64,000 nucleotides of DNA from Salicibibacter cibi (lineage in GTDB: Bacteria > Bacillota > Bacilli > Bacillales > Marinococcaceae): positions 3,348,001 to 3,412,000 of the forward strand of contig NZ_CP054706.1 of assembly GCF_016495865.1 (NCBI RefSeq). Direction: 5' to 3'. Every line of letters starts with the position of its first letter. The first letter of the stretch is position 1. A program made the position numbers and the translations under genes. Shown here piece after piece: positions 55,374 to 64,000 of the stretch. The notes beneath the pieces are model-generated. The model ran no database searches. It was not told where the DNA came from and was given only the letters and a program-made list of their open reading frames with translations.

Positions 55374-55378
55374 TCAGG
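55343..55378 (-). terminator. Strong rho-independent terminator
   Basis: On the minus strand CCTGATAGC and GCTGTCAGG pair around AACCCC, followed closely by eight T. It overlaps the stop of the small ORF starting at 55631. Confidence 0.8.
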
Positions 55379-55631
55379 ATTGAGCTTCGACTTTCGCTTT
55401 TCGGGTATCGGCATAGGATCGACGCATTAAATTATAGATATTCGCGAAACCGTTGTTTTGCTTATACTCCACAGCAATAAGCTGCCCTTTTTCAAGCCCT
55501 GTGTAAAAGGCTTCGAGATCTGTTTTGTCTTTCCGGACAAAAGCACTTGCTGTGGAATGGTGGCTTTGTCGTAAAATAGCACCATTATTCGTGCGGATCT
55601 TTGGAGGTGTCCTTATTGTGGTGAGTATCAT
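55374..55631 (-). CDS. Small ORF of unknown function
   Basis: 85 residues; the C-terminal two-thirds are protein-like (DLEAFYTGLEKGQLIAVEYK; NGFANIYNLMRRSYADTRK) and end on a strong terminator. The first ~30 residues look poor and have no ribosome site, so this may be the end of a truncated gene. Not recognised. Confidence 0.4.
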   Translation of the reverse strand: MILTTIRTPPKIRTNNGAILRQSHHSTASAFVRKDKTDLEAFYTGLEKGQLIAVEYKQNNGFANIYNLMRRSYADTRKAKVEAQS

Positions 55632-55872
55632 TAGACTTATTCAGTCATTTAGTTGATTGTCATTTGGTAGGTGCATTGTTAAAAGACATTCGCTGTATTT
55701 AAGGAATACTGATGAAAAAGATTCGTTGGGATTCAGCCTTATTATAATGAGCGCGATTTTTCAGAAAGTACAGCTTTAAGAATATATATATACAGGTGAA
55801 AAAGGAACCAGCACTATCTATGATGCTCCTCCCTTAGCAGACGTATACACGATGAAAAATGTTTTAAATCAC

Positions 55873-56148
55873 TTACAAATGGACGTCTCGTATGAAATCA
55901 AAATGAAGGGAACAACGATGCAAACATTTAAAAACGCCACTGTGTTCATAAAAGCGATAGTCTTCTACCACGATAAACGCATTCTTCAGATGTTCGGGCA
56001 TGTCATCAATGTCCCGATAGCTATGATTCTCCGACCCTTGTAAGCGCCCGTGCTCATTATCGTTCATATCATAAATCGTTGCCCCTTCCGTAAACTTAAG
56101 TTTTTCTTCGTTAAGTCCAGACCGACGGCAAAACTTGTTACTCTGCAA
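55873..56148 (-). pseudogene. Fragment of a class A penicillin-binding protein (PBP1)
   Basis: KLKFTEGATIYDMNDNEHGR followed by RDIDDMPEHLKNAFIVVEDY and RFYEHSGV is the start of the glycosyltransferase domain of PBP1A-type enzymes, including the catalytic EDxxFxxHxG-like motif. Membrane anchor upstream and the rest downstream are missing; the frame breaks right after HSGV. Confidence 0.8.
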
Positions 56149-56183
56149 TTCCTTTCCCCTATTTTTCTTCCCTAAACAATGAC

Positions 56184-56195
56184 GAAAACGTTTTC
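56184..56195 (+). promoter_or_regulatory. Probable cre (CcpA) site
   Basis: GAAAACGTTTTC is a perfect palindrome matching the core of catabolite-responsive elements. It lies just upstream of the -35 of the scr promoter. Confidence 0.6.
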
Positions 56196-56204
56196 AATCA
56201 TGTA

Positions 56205-56232
56205 TTGACATTTGCATATAATGTTTTATGAT
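56205..56232 (+). promoter_or_regulatory. Sigma-A promoter of the scr operon
   Basis: TTGACA at 56205-56210 and TATGAT at 56227-56232 with a 16-base spacer, followed directly by the ScrR operator. Confidence 0.7.
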
Positions 56233-56235
56233 ATA

Positions 56236-56261
56236 CGTAAACGATTACGTAATCGTTTACG
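56236..56261 (+). promoter_or_regulatory. ScrR operator (LacI-type palindrome)
   Basis: A perfect 26-base palindrome, CGTAAACGATTAC followed by its inverse complement, covers the expected transcription start. The half-sites resemble LacI/GalR operators. Binding of the adjacent ScrR would block the promoter. Confidence 0.8.
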
Positions 56262-56285
56262 TACTTTACCGAAAGCGTGATTTCT

Positions 56286-57278
56286 ATGCCAACAAACAGT
56301 ATTCGTGAAGTTGCAACAAAGGCTGGTGTATCCACAGCAACTGTTTCTCACGTAATTAATGAGACAAGATTCGTTGCCGAGAACACACGTCAAAAAGTGA
56401 TACATGCCATGGATGAATTGGATTACACGCCGAATTTTGCCGCAAAAACGCTCCGAAGCCAACAAACGTTTACCATAGGCCTTGTCATTCCGGACATCTC
56501 CAACCATTTCTTTACCTCCGTCGTTAAAGGGATTGAACAAAACCTTTATCAAAAAGGCTATCAATTGTTGGTTGGAAATACCGATGAGAAACTCGAATTG
56601 GAGATTGAAAAGCTTAAAACCTTTCAAGCACAACAAGTAAGCGGCATCATCCTCGCATCGAGCGCGGAACATTATCAGGACATTGAACCTTATCTCAACC
56701 TGAATACTCCAATCGTTTTTATCGACCGTATTCCCGACGGGACATCAGGCGATTATATCTCTGTTGAGAGCGAAAAAGCAGTATATAATGCAGTGCAACT
56801 ACTCATCGAGAGAGGCCATGAGCGAATCGGAATGGTGACAGGAATCGACACATTAAGCACGACACGAGAAAGAATTAACGGATACCGAAACGCCCTCGTT
56901 CATTCCAGGATTAACGTGGATGAAAATCTAATTTTCGAAGGTGATTCAAAATTTACCGGAGGCTATCATGCCGCTGAAAAATTGCTGACTCAACCTGGCA
57001 TTACCGCCATGTTTGTCGCCAATAATTTGATGACCATTGGCGCTTGCACGTATTTTAAAGAATACCAAATAACCATCCCGGAAGATATCGCGATCATTGG
57101 CTTTGATGATTACGAATGGGCAAAAATCACCGACCCACCACTTTCTGTCATTAAGCAACCTGTTGAAAAAATTGGGGAAAAAGCCGCAGAAGCTTTATTA
57201 CACAAAATAAAAACGGATGATTCCGGGAACCAATCAATTCGTCTTCCAACCGAATTGATCTTAAGGGAATCGTGTTAG
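56286..57278 (+). CDS. scrR: LacI-family repressor of sucrose operon
   Basis: About 330 residues from the ATG of MPTNSIREVATKAGVSTATV. N-terminal helix-turn-helix and hinge (TVSHVINETRFVAENTRQKV; AAKTLRSQQTFTIGLVIPDI), then the periplasmic-binding-like effector domain ending in IGFDDYEWAKITDPPLSVIK. First gene of the operon it is likely to control, so autoregulated. The inducer is probably sucrose 6-phosphate or fructose; this is inference from the neighbours. Confidence 0.9.
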   Translation: MPTNSIREVATKAGVSTATVSHVINETRFVAENTRQKVIHAMDELDYTPNFAAKTLRSQQTFTIGLVIPDISNHFFTSVVKGIEQNLYQKGYQLLVGNTDEKLELEIEKLKTFQAQQVSGIILASSAEHYQDIEPYLNLNTPIVFIDRIPDGTSGDYISVESEKAVYNAVQLLIERGHERIGMVTGIDTLSTTRERINGYRNALVHSRINVDENLIFEGDSKFTGGYHAAEKLLTQPGITAMFVANNLMTIGACTYFKEYQITIPEDIAIIGFDDYEWAKITDPPLSVIKQPVEKIGEKAAEALLHKIKTDDSGNQSIRLPTELILRESC

Positions 57279-57287
57279 GAGCAAAAC

Positions 57288-58226
57288 ATGAACAAGATTA
57301 TCTCAATTGGAGAAGCGCTTATAGACATGTCACCAATGACAAATACCGAGAAACCAAGTTTCCAGGCAAACATTGGCGGCGCACCTTTGAATGTGTTATC
57401 CGCACTCGCTAAATGGGGAGTAAATACGTCATACATCGGGAAAGTCGGCGATGATCTTTTCGGCGAACAAATCTTAGAGAAGTTAAATGCTTTAAACATT
57501 GATACGAGCGCGATGCAAATGGCCGAACACACGAAAACCACCCTTGCCTTTGTATCTCTAAAAGCCGACGGTGAGCGCTCATTCGATTTCTATCGAAGTC
57601 CAGGTGCTGATCAACTTTTACAACCGTCTGATTTGGACATGGAAACCATCGGAAATGCAGATATTATCCATTTTGGCTCCGTGTCGTTGTCCCACGAACC
57701 GTCCCGAAGCGCAAACTTCCAAGCGCTAGATTTCGCCGCAGAACAAGGGATAATCGTTAGCTATGATCCTAACCTGCGTTTGGCATTATGGGAGAACGAA
57801 AAAGAAGCTCGTAAAGTTTCCTTAGAAGCTGCGCGATACGCGGATATCTTAAAGATCTCCAGGGAAGAACTGTTGTTTTTGACCGAGGAAAAAAAGGTAG
57901 AAGATGCCATCACGCATTTTAAAAACATTTCGCTTATCTTCGTCACCCTTGGTGCCAAAGGTTGTTACTATTACGGCGAAAACAGGAGTGGATTTTCCCC
58001 ACCCCATGAAGTGAGTGCCATCGATTCAACGGGTGCCGGTGATGCTTTCATGGCCAGCGTACTCTTTGGCATTCTTCGTCACACAAATAATATCAACCAT
58101 CTCACTAACGATGGTCTCGAAAAAATCGCGACATTTGCGAACCATATCGCTGCTCACTCCACGACGCGGAGTGGAGGTTTTGATGTAGTGAAGGGGCTGG
58201 ATGAGATTCCGCCGGAGCACATCTAA
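57288..58226 (+). CDS. scrK: Fructokinase (PfkB family)
   Basis: 312 residues, AGGAGC before the ATG. Phosphorylates the fructose released by sucrose-6-phosphate hydrolase. PfkB signatures are intact: GGAPLNVLSALAKWG near residue 30 and DSTGAGDAFMASVLFG near 250 with the catalytic Asp. Nine bases after scrR. Confidence 0.92.
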   Translation: MNKIISIGEALIDMSPMTNTEKPSFQANIGGAPLNVLSALAKWGVNTSYIGKVGDDLFGEQILEKLNALNIDTSAMQMAEHTKTTLAFVSLKADGERSFDFYRSPGADQLLQPSDLDMETIGNADIIHFGSVSLSHEPSRSANFQALDFAAEQGIIVSYDPNLRLALWENEKEARKVSLEAARYADILKISREELLFLTEEKKVEDAITHFKNISLIFVTLGAKGCYYYGENRSGFSPPHEVSAIDSTGAGDAFMASVLFGILRHTNNINHLTNDGLEKIATFANHIAAHSTTRSGGFDVVKGLDEIPPEHI

Positions 58227-58270
58227 AAACCAACACAATTGATCATACCACTTTTGGAGGTTTACGTAAG

Positions 58271-59692
58271 ATGCAAGAAGCAGCTAAGGCAATAATCGAT
58301 GCTATAGGCGGAAGCGAAAACGTTTCTGCTGCTACCCATTGTGCTACCCGGTTACGGCTAGTCTTACATGACGAAAAACGGGTAGATGAAAATAAACTTG
58401 AAGCCATCGAAGAAGTGAAGGGCTCATATTTTAGCAATGGTCAACTTCAAATCATCATTGGAACCGGAACGGTAAATAAAGTTCATAAAGAACTGATCAA
58501 ACTTACAGATTTGGATGAATCAAGTAAAGATGAAGTGAAAGAAGCAGCCAACAAAAAAATGAATCCGATTCAACGTTTTGTTAAAATGCTTTCAGATATT
58601 TTTATTCCAATCATCCCAGCCATTGTTGCCGGCGGGTTGTTGATGGGGATCTATAACGTATTAACCGCCCCTGATCTCTTTTTTGACGGGCAGTCACTCG
58701 TAGATGTATATCCCCAGATTGAAGATCTAAGTGAGATGGTTAACACATTTGCCAACGCAGCATTCGTCTTCTTGCCCATATTAATAGGATTTTCAGCCAC
58801 CAATCGCTTTGGCGGCAATCCTTATTTGGGCGCAGCCCTTGCCATGATTATGGTTCATCCTGATTTACTTGATGCAAACCTATATGGAGAGGCTTTAGTC
58901 GAAGATGAAGTATCATACTGGAACCTTTTCGGATTAGAAATTGCGCAAGTTGGCTATCAGAATACAGTTTTACCTATATTAGCGGCTGCATACGTGTTAG
59001 CAAATCTTGAGCGGCTTTTTCGTAAGATTGTGCCCTCAATATTGGATAACCTACTAACACCACTGCTTACATTATTAACCTCAGCAATTGTGACATTCAT
59101 TCTTGTAGGGCCTCTTATGCGAACCGGGGGAGATTTATTCACCGAAGGTTTGGTCTGGATGTATGATGCCACCGGCTTTATTGGCAGTGCCATTTTTGGC
59201 TTTTTATACGCTCCTCTTGTCATTACAGGTATGCATCATAGCTTCATTGCCGTGGAAACCCAGTTATTAGCTAACATTTCCGAGACTGGTGGGTCATTTA
59301 TTTTCCCTATTGCTTCCATGGCAAATGTGGCTCAAGGAGCTGCAGCTCTAGCAGTCATATGGATTACGAGAGAAGCGCAAATGAAAAGTATTGCGACTGC
59401 TTCCGGAATTTCCGGTTTACTGGGAATTACGGAACCGGCAATGTTTGGAGTTAATTTAAAGTTACGCTATCCATTCATTGCTGCTATCATTGGCGCAGGT
59501 ATCGCTTCAGCTTATTTAGGATTTACAAGTGTTTTGTCTACAGCTATAGGCCCGGCCGGTTTACCAGGTATTATTGCAATAAGTCCTGAATCTATTGTAA
59601 ACTTCATCATAGGCTTATTGATCTCATTTACGACGACATTTGCCCTTACCTTTGTTCTAGCAAGACGAGATAGATTAAAAAACAGAGGTTGA
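58271..59692 (+). CDS. scrA: Sucrose-specific PTS transporter, EIIBC
   Basis: 473 residues, TTTGGAGG before the ATG. EIIB domain first, with phosphorylated Cys24 in THCATRLRL, then a linker and the EIIC domain with about ten spans and GITEPAMFGVNLKLRYPFIA. No EIIA domain, so phosphate must come from a separate glucose-type EIIA. Imports sucrose as sucrose 6-phosphate, the substrate of the next gene. Confidence 0.93.
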   Translation: MQEAAKAIIDAIGGSENVSAATHCATRLRLVLHDEKRVDENKLEAIEEVKGSYFSNGQLQIIIGTGTVNKVHKELIKLTDLDESSKDEVKEAANKKMNPIQRFVKMLSDIFIPIIPAIVAGGLLMGIYNVLTAPDLFFDGQSLVDVYPQIEDLSEMVNTFANAAFVFLPILIGFSATNRFGGNPYLGAALAMIMVHPDLLDANLYGEALVEDEVSYWNLFGLEIAQVGYQNTVLPILAAAYVLANLERLFRKIVPSILDNLLTPLLTLLTSAIVTFILVGPLMRTGGDLFTEGLVWMYDATGFIGSAIFGFLYAPLVITGMHHSFIAVETQLLANISETGGSFIFPIASMANVAQGAAALAVIWITREAQMKSIATASGISGLLGITEPAMFGVNLKLRYPFIAAIIGAGIASAYLGFTSVLSTAIGPAGLPGIIAISPESIVNFIIGLLISFTTTFALTFVLARRDRLKNRG

Positions 59693-59697
59693 TTAAA

Positions 59698-61200
59698 ATG
59701 AATTGGACACGAAAACAACGCTATCAACGTTTTTCTGAAATGACAAAAGAAGAGTACGGGGAACTACAAAAAGCCGTTGAGCAATCTCCTTGGCGCCAAA
59801 CTTATCATATACAGCCACCGATAGGCCTGCTCAACGATCCAAATGGGTTTTGTTTTCACAACGAAAAATACCACTTATTTTATCAGTGGTTCCCCTTTGG
59901 CCCTGTTCACGGATTAAAACACTGGTATCATGTCACTTCTGATGACCTTGTTCATTGGAAAGATCAAGGGGTTGCCATTGAACCCAAGGAATGGTTTGAG
60001 AGCCACGGCGCTTTTTCAGGAAGCGGGATTGTCCATGAGGATCAATTACATTTATTATACACCGGAAATACGAGAGACAATAAATGGGAGCGTCATTCCT
60101 ATCAATGTTTAGCGGTAATGGACAAGGAAGGTGATCTAAAAAAACACACCGCCCCCATTATTCAAGGTTCACCTGAAGGCTATACTCAGCATTTTCGAGA
60201 CCCAAAAGTGTGGAAAAAAAGTGATTCATTTTACTTGGTGATCGGGGCTCAACGCGAAAATCAGACCGGATGTATCCTTCTCTACCGGTCCTCCGATCTC
60301 TTGGAATGGGAAATTGTCGGTGAAGTTAAGACGAGTAAAAGTGACTTTGGCTTTATGTGGGAATGCCCGGATTACTTTGAGCTAGATGGAAAAGGTGTTT
60401 TGCTTTTTTCGCCCCAAGGGTTAGAAGCGCAAAAATACCGCTATCAAAATATCTACCAATCTGGTTACTTTCTCGGGAATCCTATGAATTTGAGCGATGG
60501 TTCTTTTGAACATGGAGATTTCCAGGAGCTTGACGCTGGTTTTGAATTCTATGCACAACAAACAACATTAGCACCGGACGGACGAAGAATTTTAATCGGA
60601 TGGATGGGATTGCCCGAGATTGAATATCCAACCGATCGTTATCAATGGGCCCATTGTTTAACCATTCCCAGGGAGCTATTTATAAAAAACGATACTCTTT
60701 ATCAACGACCTGTGCGGGAGATGGAAAAGCTGCGGGAAAACCACACAGCTATATCCGATACGATTGATAATGAAACAAAAACGTATGAAGATATCAATGG
60801 TCAATGTTATGAACTAAAAAGTGAGATGAGCGCTCAAACGGCCTCTATGTTCGGAATCAAGATTTGCACCGGGCAGGAAGAAGAAACGGTTCTTTACTAT
60901 GATAATGTCAACAAAGAAATTGTTCTAGACCGCCAAAAATCCGGCGAGAGTTTTGCAGAAGATTATGGGACAAAACGAGTAAAACCACTTGATTGCAAGC
61001 ACCTATCACTGCATATTTTCGTCGACACATCTTCTTTGGAGATTTTCGTGAATGAAGGTTTTTACGTGTTCACAGCACGCATCTTTCCATCGAGTAGCAG
61101 CCAGGGTATTGAACTCTTTGCAACAGAAGGCTATATTGATCTGGAGATTTCAAAATGGAGCATGAATCCTCCGAGGAATACCGAAATTCAAGGGAGTTGA
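59698..61200 (+). CDS. scrB: Sucrose-6-phosphate hydrolase (GH32)
   Basis: 500 residues; the ATG after AGAGGTTG overlaps closely with the scrA end. Splits sucrose 6-phosphate into glucose 6-phosphate and fructose. All three GH32 motifs are present: nucleophile in LLNDPNGF (Asp47), FRDPKVW near 168 and acid/base Glu in ECPDYF near 221. C-terminal beta-sandwich with DTSSLEIFVNEG. Last gene before a terminator. Confidence 0.95.
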   Translation: MNWTRKQRYQRFSEMTKEEYGELQKAVEQSPWRQTYHIQPPIGLLNDPNGFCFHNEKYHLFYQWFPFGPVHGLKHWYHVTSDDLVHWKDQGVAIEPKEWFESHGAFSGSGIVHEDQLHLLYTGNTRDNKWERHSYQCLAVMDKEGDLKKHTAPIIQGSPEGYTQHFRDPKVWKKSDSFYLVIGAQRENQTGCILLYRSSDLLEWEIVGEVKTSKSDFGFMWECPDYFELDGKGVLLFSPQGLEAQKYRYQNIYQSGYFLGNPMNLSDGSFEHGDFQELDAGFEFYAQQTTLAPDGRRILIGWMGLPEIEYPTDRYQWAHCLTIPRELFIKNDTLYQRPVREMEKLRENHTAISDTIDNETKTYEDINGQCYELKSEMSAQTASMFGIKICTGQEEETVLYYDNVNKEIVLDRQKSGESFAEDYGTKRVKPLDCKHLSLHIFVDTSSLEIFVNEGFYVFTARIFPSSSSQGIELFATEGYIDLEISKWSMNPPRNTEIQGS

Positions 61201-61294
61201 CGTCTTCCTAAAAAAGTAGACCGGTTAAATCAAGTTCATACGTCTCTTTCTTGAAAAGTCGGTCAGCCATTTCCTAAATAGATTGAGCAATAAC

Positions 61295-61322
61295 AAGAGA
61301 GCCAAATAAGGACTCTCTTTTA
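61295..61322 (+). terminator. Terminator of the scr operon
   Basis: AAGAGAGCC and GGACTCTCTT pair around AAATAA, followed by TTACTTTTT. Confidence 0.8.
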
Positions 61323-61355
61323 CTTTTTCATCTGAAGTTCCTCTGTTTTTTCTGA

Positions 61356-61702
61356 GCCTCTGCCAAAATTAAAATGAAGCTTTAGAGTAGCGAAACGTTA
61401 ATGAAAAGCGTGTTTACAAATGATGTCAGAGTACAAACGTTTGACGCCATGAATCGACAGAATCCAGCATATAATGGCGTCAAAAATGAAAAGACAAAGG
61501 CTTTCGTTCACCATATATTTCCATGAAATTACGCGTGCCCTGCTCAGAAGAAAACCACGCCAAATGACGGCCAATCACCGAATTTGATCATTGACAGATG
61601 AAGACACATGTCCATCATTTTGCTTTAACGGAAAAAAGGACGATAAATGTCATTAGGTTTTAAACTGTCATGGCTGGGATTTATGATTTTGGCATTGGCA
61701 CT
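61356..61702 (+). repeat. Left arm of a long imperfect inverted repeat
   Basis: 347 bp whose inverse complement recurs at 62979-63433. It starts GCCTCTGCCAAAATTAAAAT and ends CATTGGCACT. It holds one TGACGCCAT/ATGGCGTCA unit (61443-61482) and the first 18 codons of a small hydrophobic peptide gene. Confidence 0.9.
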
Positions 61703-61748
61703 CTACTTATATATATGGGTATACCTACGAACACCAACAGATAGGTAA
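61647..61748 (+). CDS. 33-residue hydrophobic peptide
   Basis: AAAAAGGA lies six bases before ATG. The peptide opens MSLGFKLSWLGFMILALA, continues with an aromatic membrane stretch and ends RTPTDR: one membrane helix with a polar tail. Size and shape resemble type I toxins or membrane-acting small peptides; the long structured leader upstream is compatible with antisense control. Function is inference. Confidence 0.45.
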   Translation: MSLGFKLSWLGFMILALALYLYIWVYLRTPTDR

Positions 61749-61805
61749 AAACCAACGTGTTCAAGATCCTCCATTCAAAGATTCTTCAGATTGCGTGATA
61801 ATATT

Positions 61806-61922
61806 GTACAGCCTTACTCTGCACAATATTATCAGCACCACTCACTATACCGCTCCATATGGGTCCAACAGCTCTAGCCACTAACCATCCAAATACTGGG
61901 AAAAATGCTGATCTTGGTCTAA
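61806..61922 (-). pseudogene. Second relic of an LXG-like toxin core
   Basis: On the minus strand SAFFPVFGWLVARAVGPIWS and GIVSGADNIVQSKA match the relic at 38063-38338 residue for residue over ~30 positions. Neither a start nor the rest of the gene is present. Confidence 0.6.
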
Positions 61923-61929
61923 CCCGATC

Positions 61930-62450
61930 ATCCGGTTGCTGTACGCCAATCATAAACTGTAGGACATCTCACTCTCTGCGCAACAAAATATGCAAAGGTC
62001 TGCGATATGCCACTTTCTTAGATTCCTACTCAGGAACTCTGGATGACTCCTCATCTCTGGCAACCACTGACAATACGCCTTGATGAAAGGCTTCGTCACG
62101 TTTGGATGAAGATAGGCGCCACCGGTACCGACGACATTAAACGCCTCTAACCAAAAACTCCCGTTTTTAACACGTACGTCACATACGCTTTATCTTCATG
62201 TTTTGATTGAATCAACACTTTCACCCCGGGGCATCGAATCTCGAAATTTTGGATCGCCTCGACACCGTTAATGCCGGAACGATAGCTGTTCAAAAAACCA
62301 ACATCCGTCTGGTGTTGCGAAACAATTGTTGTTGCTTCCCCTCTTCAACTTCGGCAACGACCTCAAGCGCATCATCCATCTCAGGAAATCGCTTCATCCT
62401 TCCCCATAACCATTTCTACCTGCATAATATTCTCCATTAGTTTCCGCCCT
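61930..62450 (-). pseudogene. Decayed NarL/DegU-type response regulator
   Basis: Across several frameshifts the minus strand gives EMDDALEVVAEVEEGKQ, SGINGVEAIQNFEIRCPGVK, KHEDKAYVTYVLKTG and GTGGAYLHPNVTKPFI, the order of a NarL-family receiver domain, then traces of the LuxR-type end (YRRPLHILLRRE, LQFMIG). The phosphate-accepting Asp region is lost. Confidence 0.65.
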
Positions 62451-62581
62451 GATCCTTGGTTGTATCAGGGTTATTAACATATAGATTTCACATTTGTAAT
62501 AAAATAGTATAAAATGATAAATGATTGTAATATAAATGTAATATGATAAATTCATAAGTAAATGGAAAGGTGGAAGAAGTC

Positions 62582-62773
62582 GTGGACCAAAAGGAATATG
62601 TTATGGACATTCAACGTCGAGCGGATCATCTATTGAACGAAACAGGGATAACGGAACATGATGCTTATGCTCATGCCATTACAGCCTTCATGCGTGAGCA
62701 ACGAACGAAGATGCCCTCGGATAATGCTGATCATCTTCATGCCTTTTTGCTTCACAATTTTGGTATTAAATAA
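62582..62773 (+). CDS. Small helical protein of unknown function
   Basis: About 63 residues from a GTG nine bases after AAGGTGG; a GTG four codons earlier and an ATG seven codons later are alternatives. MDIQRRADHLLNETGITEHD and AYAHAITAFMREQRTKMPSD suggest three helices. It lies between the arms of the inverted repeat. Family not recognised. Confidence 0.5.
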   Translation: MDQKEYVMDIQRRADHLLNETGITEHDAYAHAITAFMREQRTKMPSDNADHLHAFLLHNFGIK

Positions 62774-62968
62774 GAGAAGCACCAACGTTTGTAGGAATCA
62801 TATGCAGGGTCATTCGCTTGAAACATTCGATCATATTCCCATTTTTATTCAATGTTGGATATCTATACAACATCTCCTCGCCCCTTTTTATTATGTTTAA
62901 CGTACGACGACAAAATCCTCATACATTTATCGTTTTTTCATTCATATTTTCAATGCAGTAACGAGCAT

Positions 62969-63034
62969 TTACCTCCTTAGTGCCAATGCCAAAATCATAA
63001 ATCCCAGCCATGACAGTTTAAAACCTAATGACAT
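62969..63034 (-). CDS. 21-residue truncated copy of the hydrophobic peptide
   Basis: Same AAAAAGGA site and first 19 codons (MSLGFKLSWLGFMILALAL) as at 61647, then RR and a stop because the repeat ends there. Probably a defective copy. Confidence 0.35.
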   Translation of the reverse strand: MSLGFKLSWLGFMILALALRR

Positions 63035-63433
63035 TTATCGTCCTTTTTTCCGTTAAAGCAAAATGATGGACATGTGTTTTCATCTGTCAATGTTCAAATT
63101 CGGTGATTGGCCGTCATTTGGCGTGGTTTTTTCTGAGCAGGGCACAGCACGTGTAATTTCATGGAAATATATGGTGAACGAAAGCCTTTGTCTTTTCATT
63201 TTTGACGCCATCATAATCAGGCGTAGGAACTTTCATGGTGTCATTGTTGCACATAGATGCCATTAAATGTACACATGCGTTGTTTTATGGCGTCATAACT
63301 ATCCGATGACGCCATTATATGCTGGATTCTGTCGATTCATGGCGTCAAACGTTTGTACTCTGACATCATTTGTAAACACGCTTTTCATTAACGTTACGCT
63401 ACTCTAAAGCTTCATTTTAATTTTGGCAGAGGC
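62979..63433 (-). repeat. Right arm of the long inverted repeat
   Basis: 455 bp, the inverse complement of 61356-61702 with about 108 extra bases, which corresponds to two additional 52-bp stem-loop units. Flanks differ from those of the left arm. Confidence 0.9.
63204..63359. repeat. 52-bp stem-loop tandem array 3 (three units)
   Basis: Units start at 63204, 63256 and 63308, each 52 bases. GACGCCAT opens each unit and ATGGCGTC or ATGGTGTC lies 31-32 bases on. Across borders TGGCGTCAT, a 9-base loop and ATGACGCCA form the strongest hairpin. Confidence 0.8.
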
Positions 63434-63714
63434 TTTTAATTATTATCCAACCCTGCATTATCATCATCCATGCAATCTAAGCAACCATCCGTTTTTTTAG
63501 ATACATATCTCCTAGTTATTGATCAGAAATTGTACAGATCATTATGTTACGTTTGGTAACATTACATGCCCATATTAAGGGAACTATAAAGTAATATTTC
63601 CTAGAAAAGCTTTTTCTAAGCATATACGACTGGGAATTATAGAGCAAAAAGCGGCATGAAATTTTTCCCAAAAAACAAACAATGGATAGACAGACAGAAA
63701 AAGGTGGAAAATAC

Positions 63715-64000
63715 GTGCTAAAAGCCATTTTAGTAGATGATGAGCCGCTTTTTCTTGACCATTTTGAAAAACTATTAGCAGAAATAAATGATGGCATTGA
63801 CGTTGTTGGTAAGTATATCAATCCGCATCAAGCCTTAGCAGCCATTTTCAAAGAGCAACCGGATGTCATTTTTCTCGACATTGAGATACCAAAATTAAGC
63901 GGGATCGAAGTGGCAGAGAAAATTCAAAGCTCATCGCTTCAAACGAAATTTGTATTCGTAACATTGTACCGTGAATACGCCGTAGAAGCTTTTGAACTAA
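63715..64000 (+). CDS. Response regulator, receiver domain (runs off the window)
   Basis: The GTG seven bases after AAGGTGG is preferred; an in-frame ATG eleven codons upstream lacks a site. LKAILVDDEPLFLDHFEKLL begins the receiver fold; the acidic pair (VDDE) and the phosphorylation site in DVIFLDIEIPKLSG are intact. REYAVEAFEL at the edge is typical of LytTR-type regulators (AgrA/LytR), though the output domain is outside the window. Confidence 0.88.
   Translation, partial: MLKAILVDDEPLFLDHFEKLLAEINDGIDVVGKYINPHQALAAIFKEQPDVIFLDIEIPKLSGIEVAEKIQSSSLQTKFVFVTLYREYAVEAFEL

Overview
The window reads as chromosome of a low-to-mid GC Firmicute in the Bacillaceae, probably a salt- or alkali-adapted one. 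AGGAGG-type ribosome sites, LPDTA sortase anchors, Gram-positive lipoproteins and a CcpA-type cre box point to Bacillota. The extreme Asp/Glu content of nearly all exported proteins suggests a halophile. This is inference from composition; no rRNA or tRNA gene was seen.

Layout. (a) 1-6.3 kb: a sortase-anchored acidic surface protein, a decayed lipoprotein, a CpaA-type prepilin peptidase and a two-domain lipoprotein. (b) 6.4-16 kb, minus strand: DUF4328 membrane proteins, a VWA lipoprotein, an IS630 element, a glycine-rich protein with a small membrane partner, and several acidic lipoproteins. (c) 16-30 kb, minus strand: an extended Tad/Flp pilus locus (cpaB, tadZ, tadA, tadB, tadC, flp, then a VWA lipoprotein, a repeat-rich secreted protein with a glycine-zipper tail, three membrane proteins, TadE- and TadG-like pseudopilins), cut between tadC and flp by an IS. 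(d) 30.8-42.1 kb: a second sortase-anchored protein and a degraded, nearly colinear duplicate of region b. It holds VWA, DUF4328 (split by an IS), a small membrane protein, a glycine-zipper relic, a TcaA-like gene with an amber stop, an acidic lipoprotein and a 45-bp relic of another lipoprotein. (e) 42-44.4 kb: structured repeats and small membrane genes including PspC. (f) 44.6-49.4 kb: aldehyde dehydrogenase and alcohol dehydrogenase with a sigma-54 activator facing them. (g) 49.7-56.2 kb: decayed Fic, a lipoprotein, a group II intron, a MITE, DUF2975 with an XRE regulator, and a PBP1 fragment. (h) 56.2-61.2 kb: a complete sucrose operon scrR-K-A-B with promoter, operator and cre. (i) 61.3-64 kb: a large inverted repeat carrying small hydrophobic peptides around decayed toxin and response-regulator genes, then a response regulator running off the edge.

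Functional reading. The Tad genes would build a surface pilus: CpaA processes Flp, TadE and possibly TadG; TadA powers assembly on TadB/TadC; TadZ localises the machine; CpaB is the envelope factor. VWA lipoproteins and the repeat-rich protein are encoded in the same run and may be pilus-associated or exported effectors. Glycine-zipper proteins are each followed by a small polytopic membrane gene, which suggests toxin/immunity pairs (inference). The adh and scr genes are ordinary metabolic operons.

The most unusual features are the decayed ~12-kb duplication, the glycine-zipper/membrane pairs, a class of 52-bp-period stem-loop arrays at three loci, and the peptide-bearing inverted repeat at the right end.
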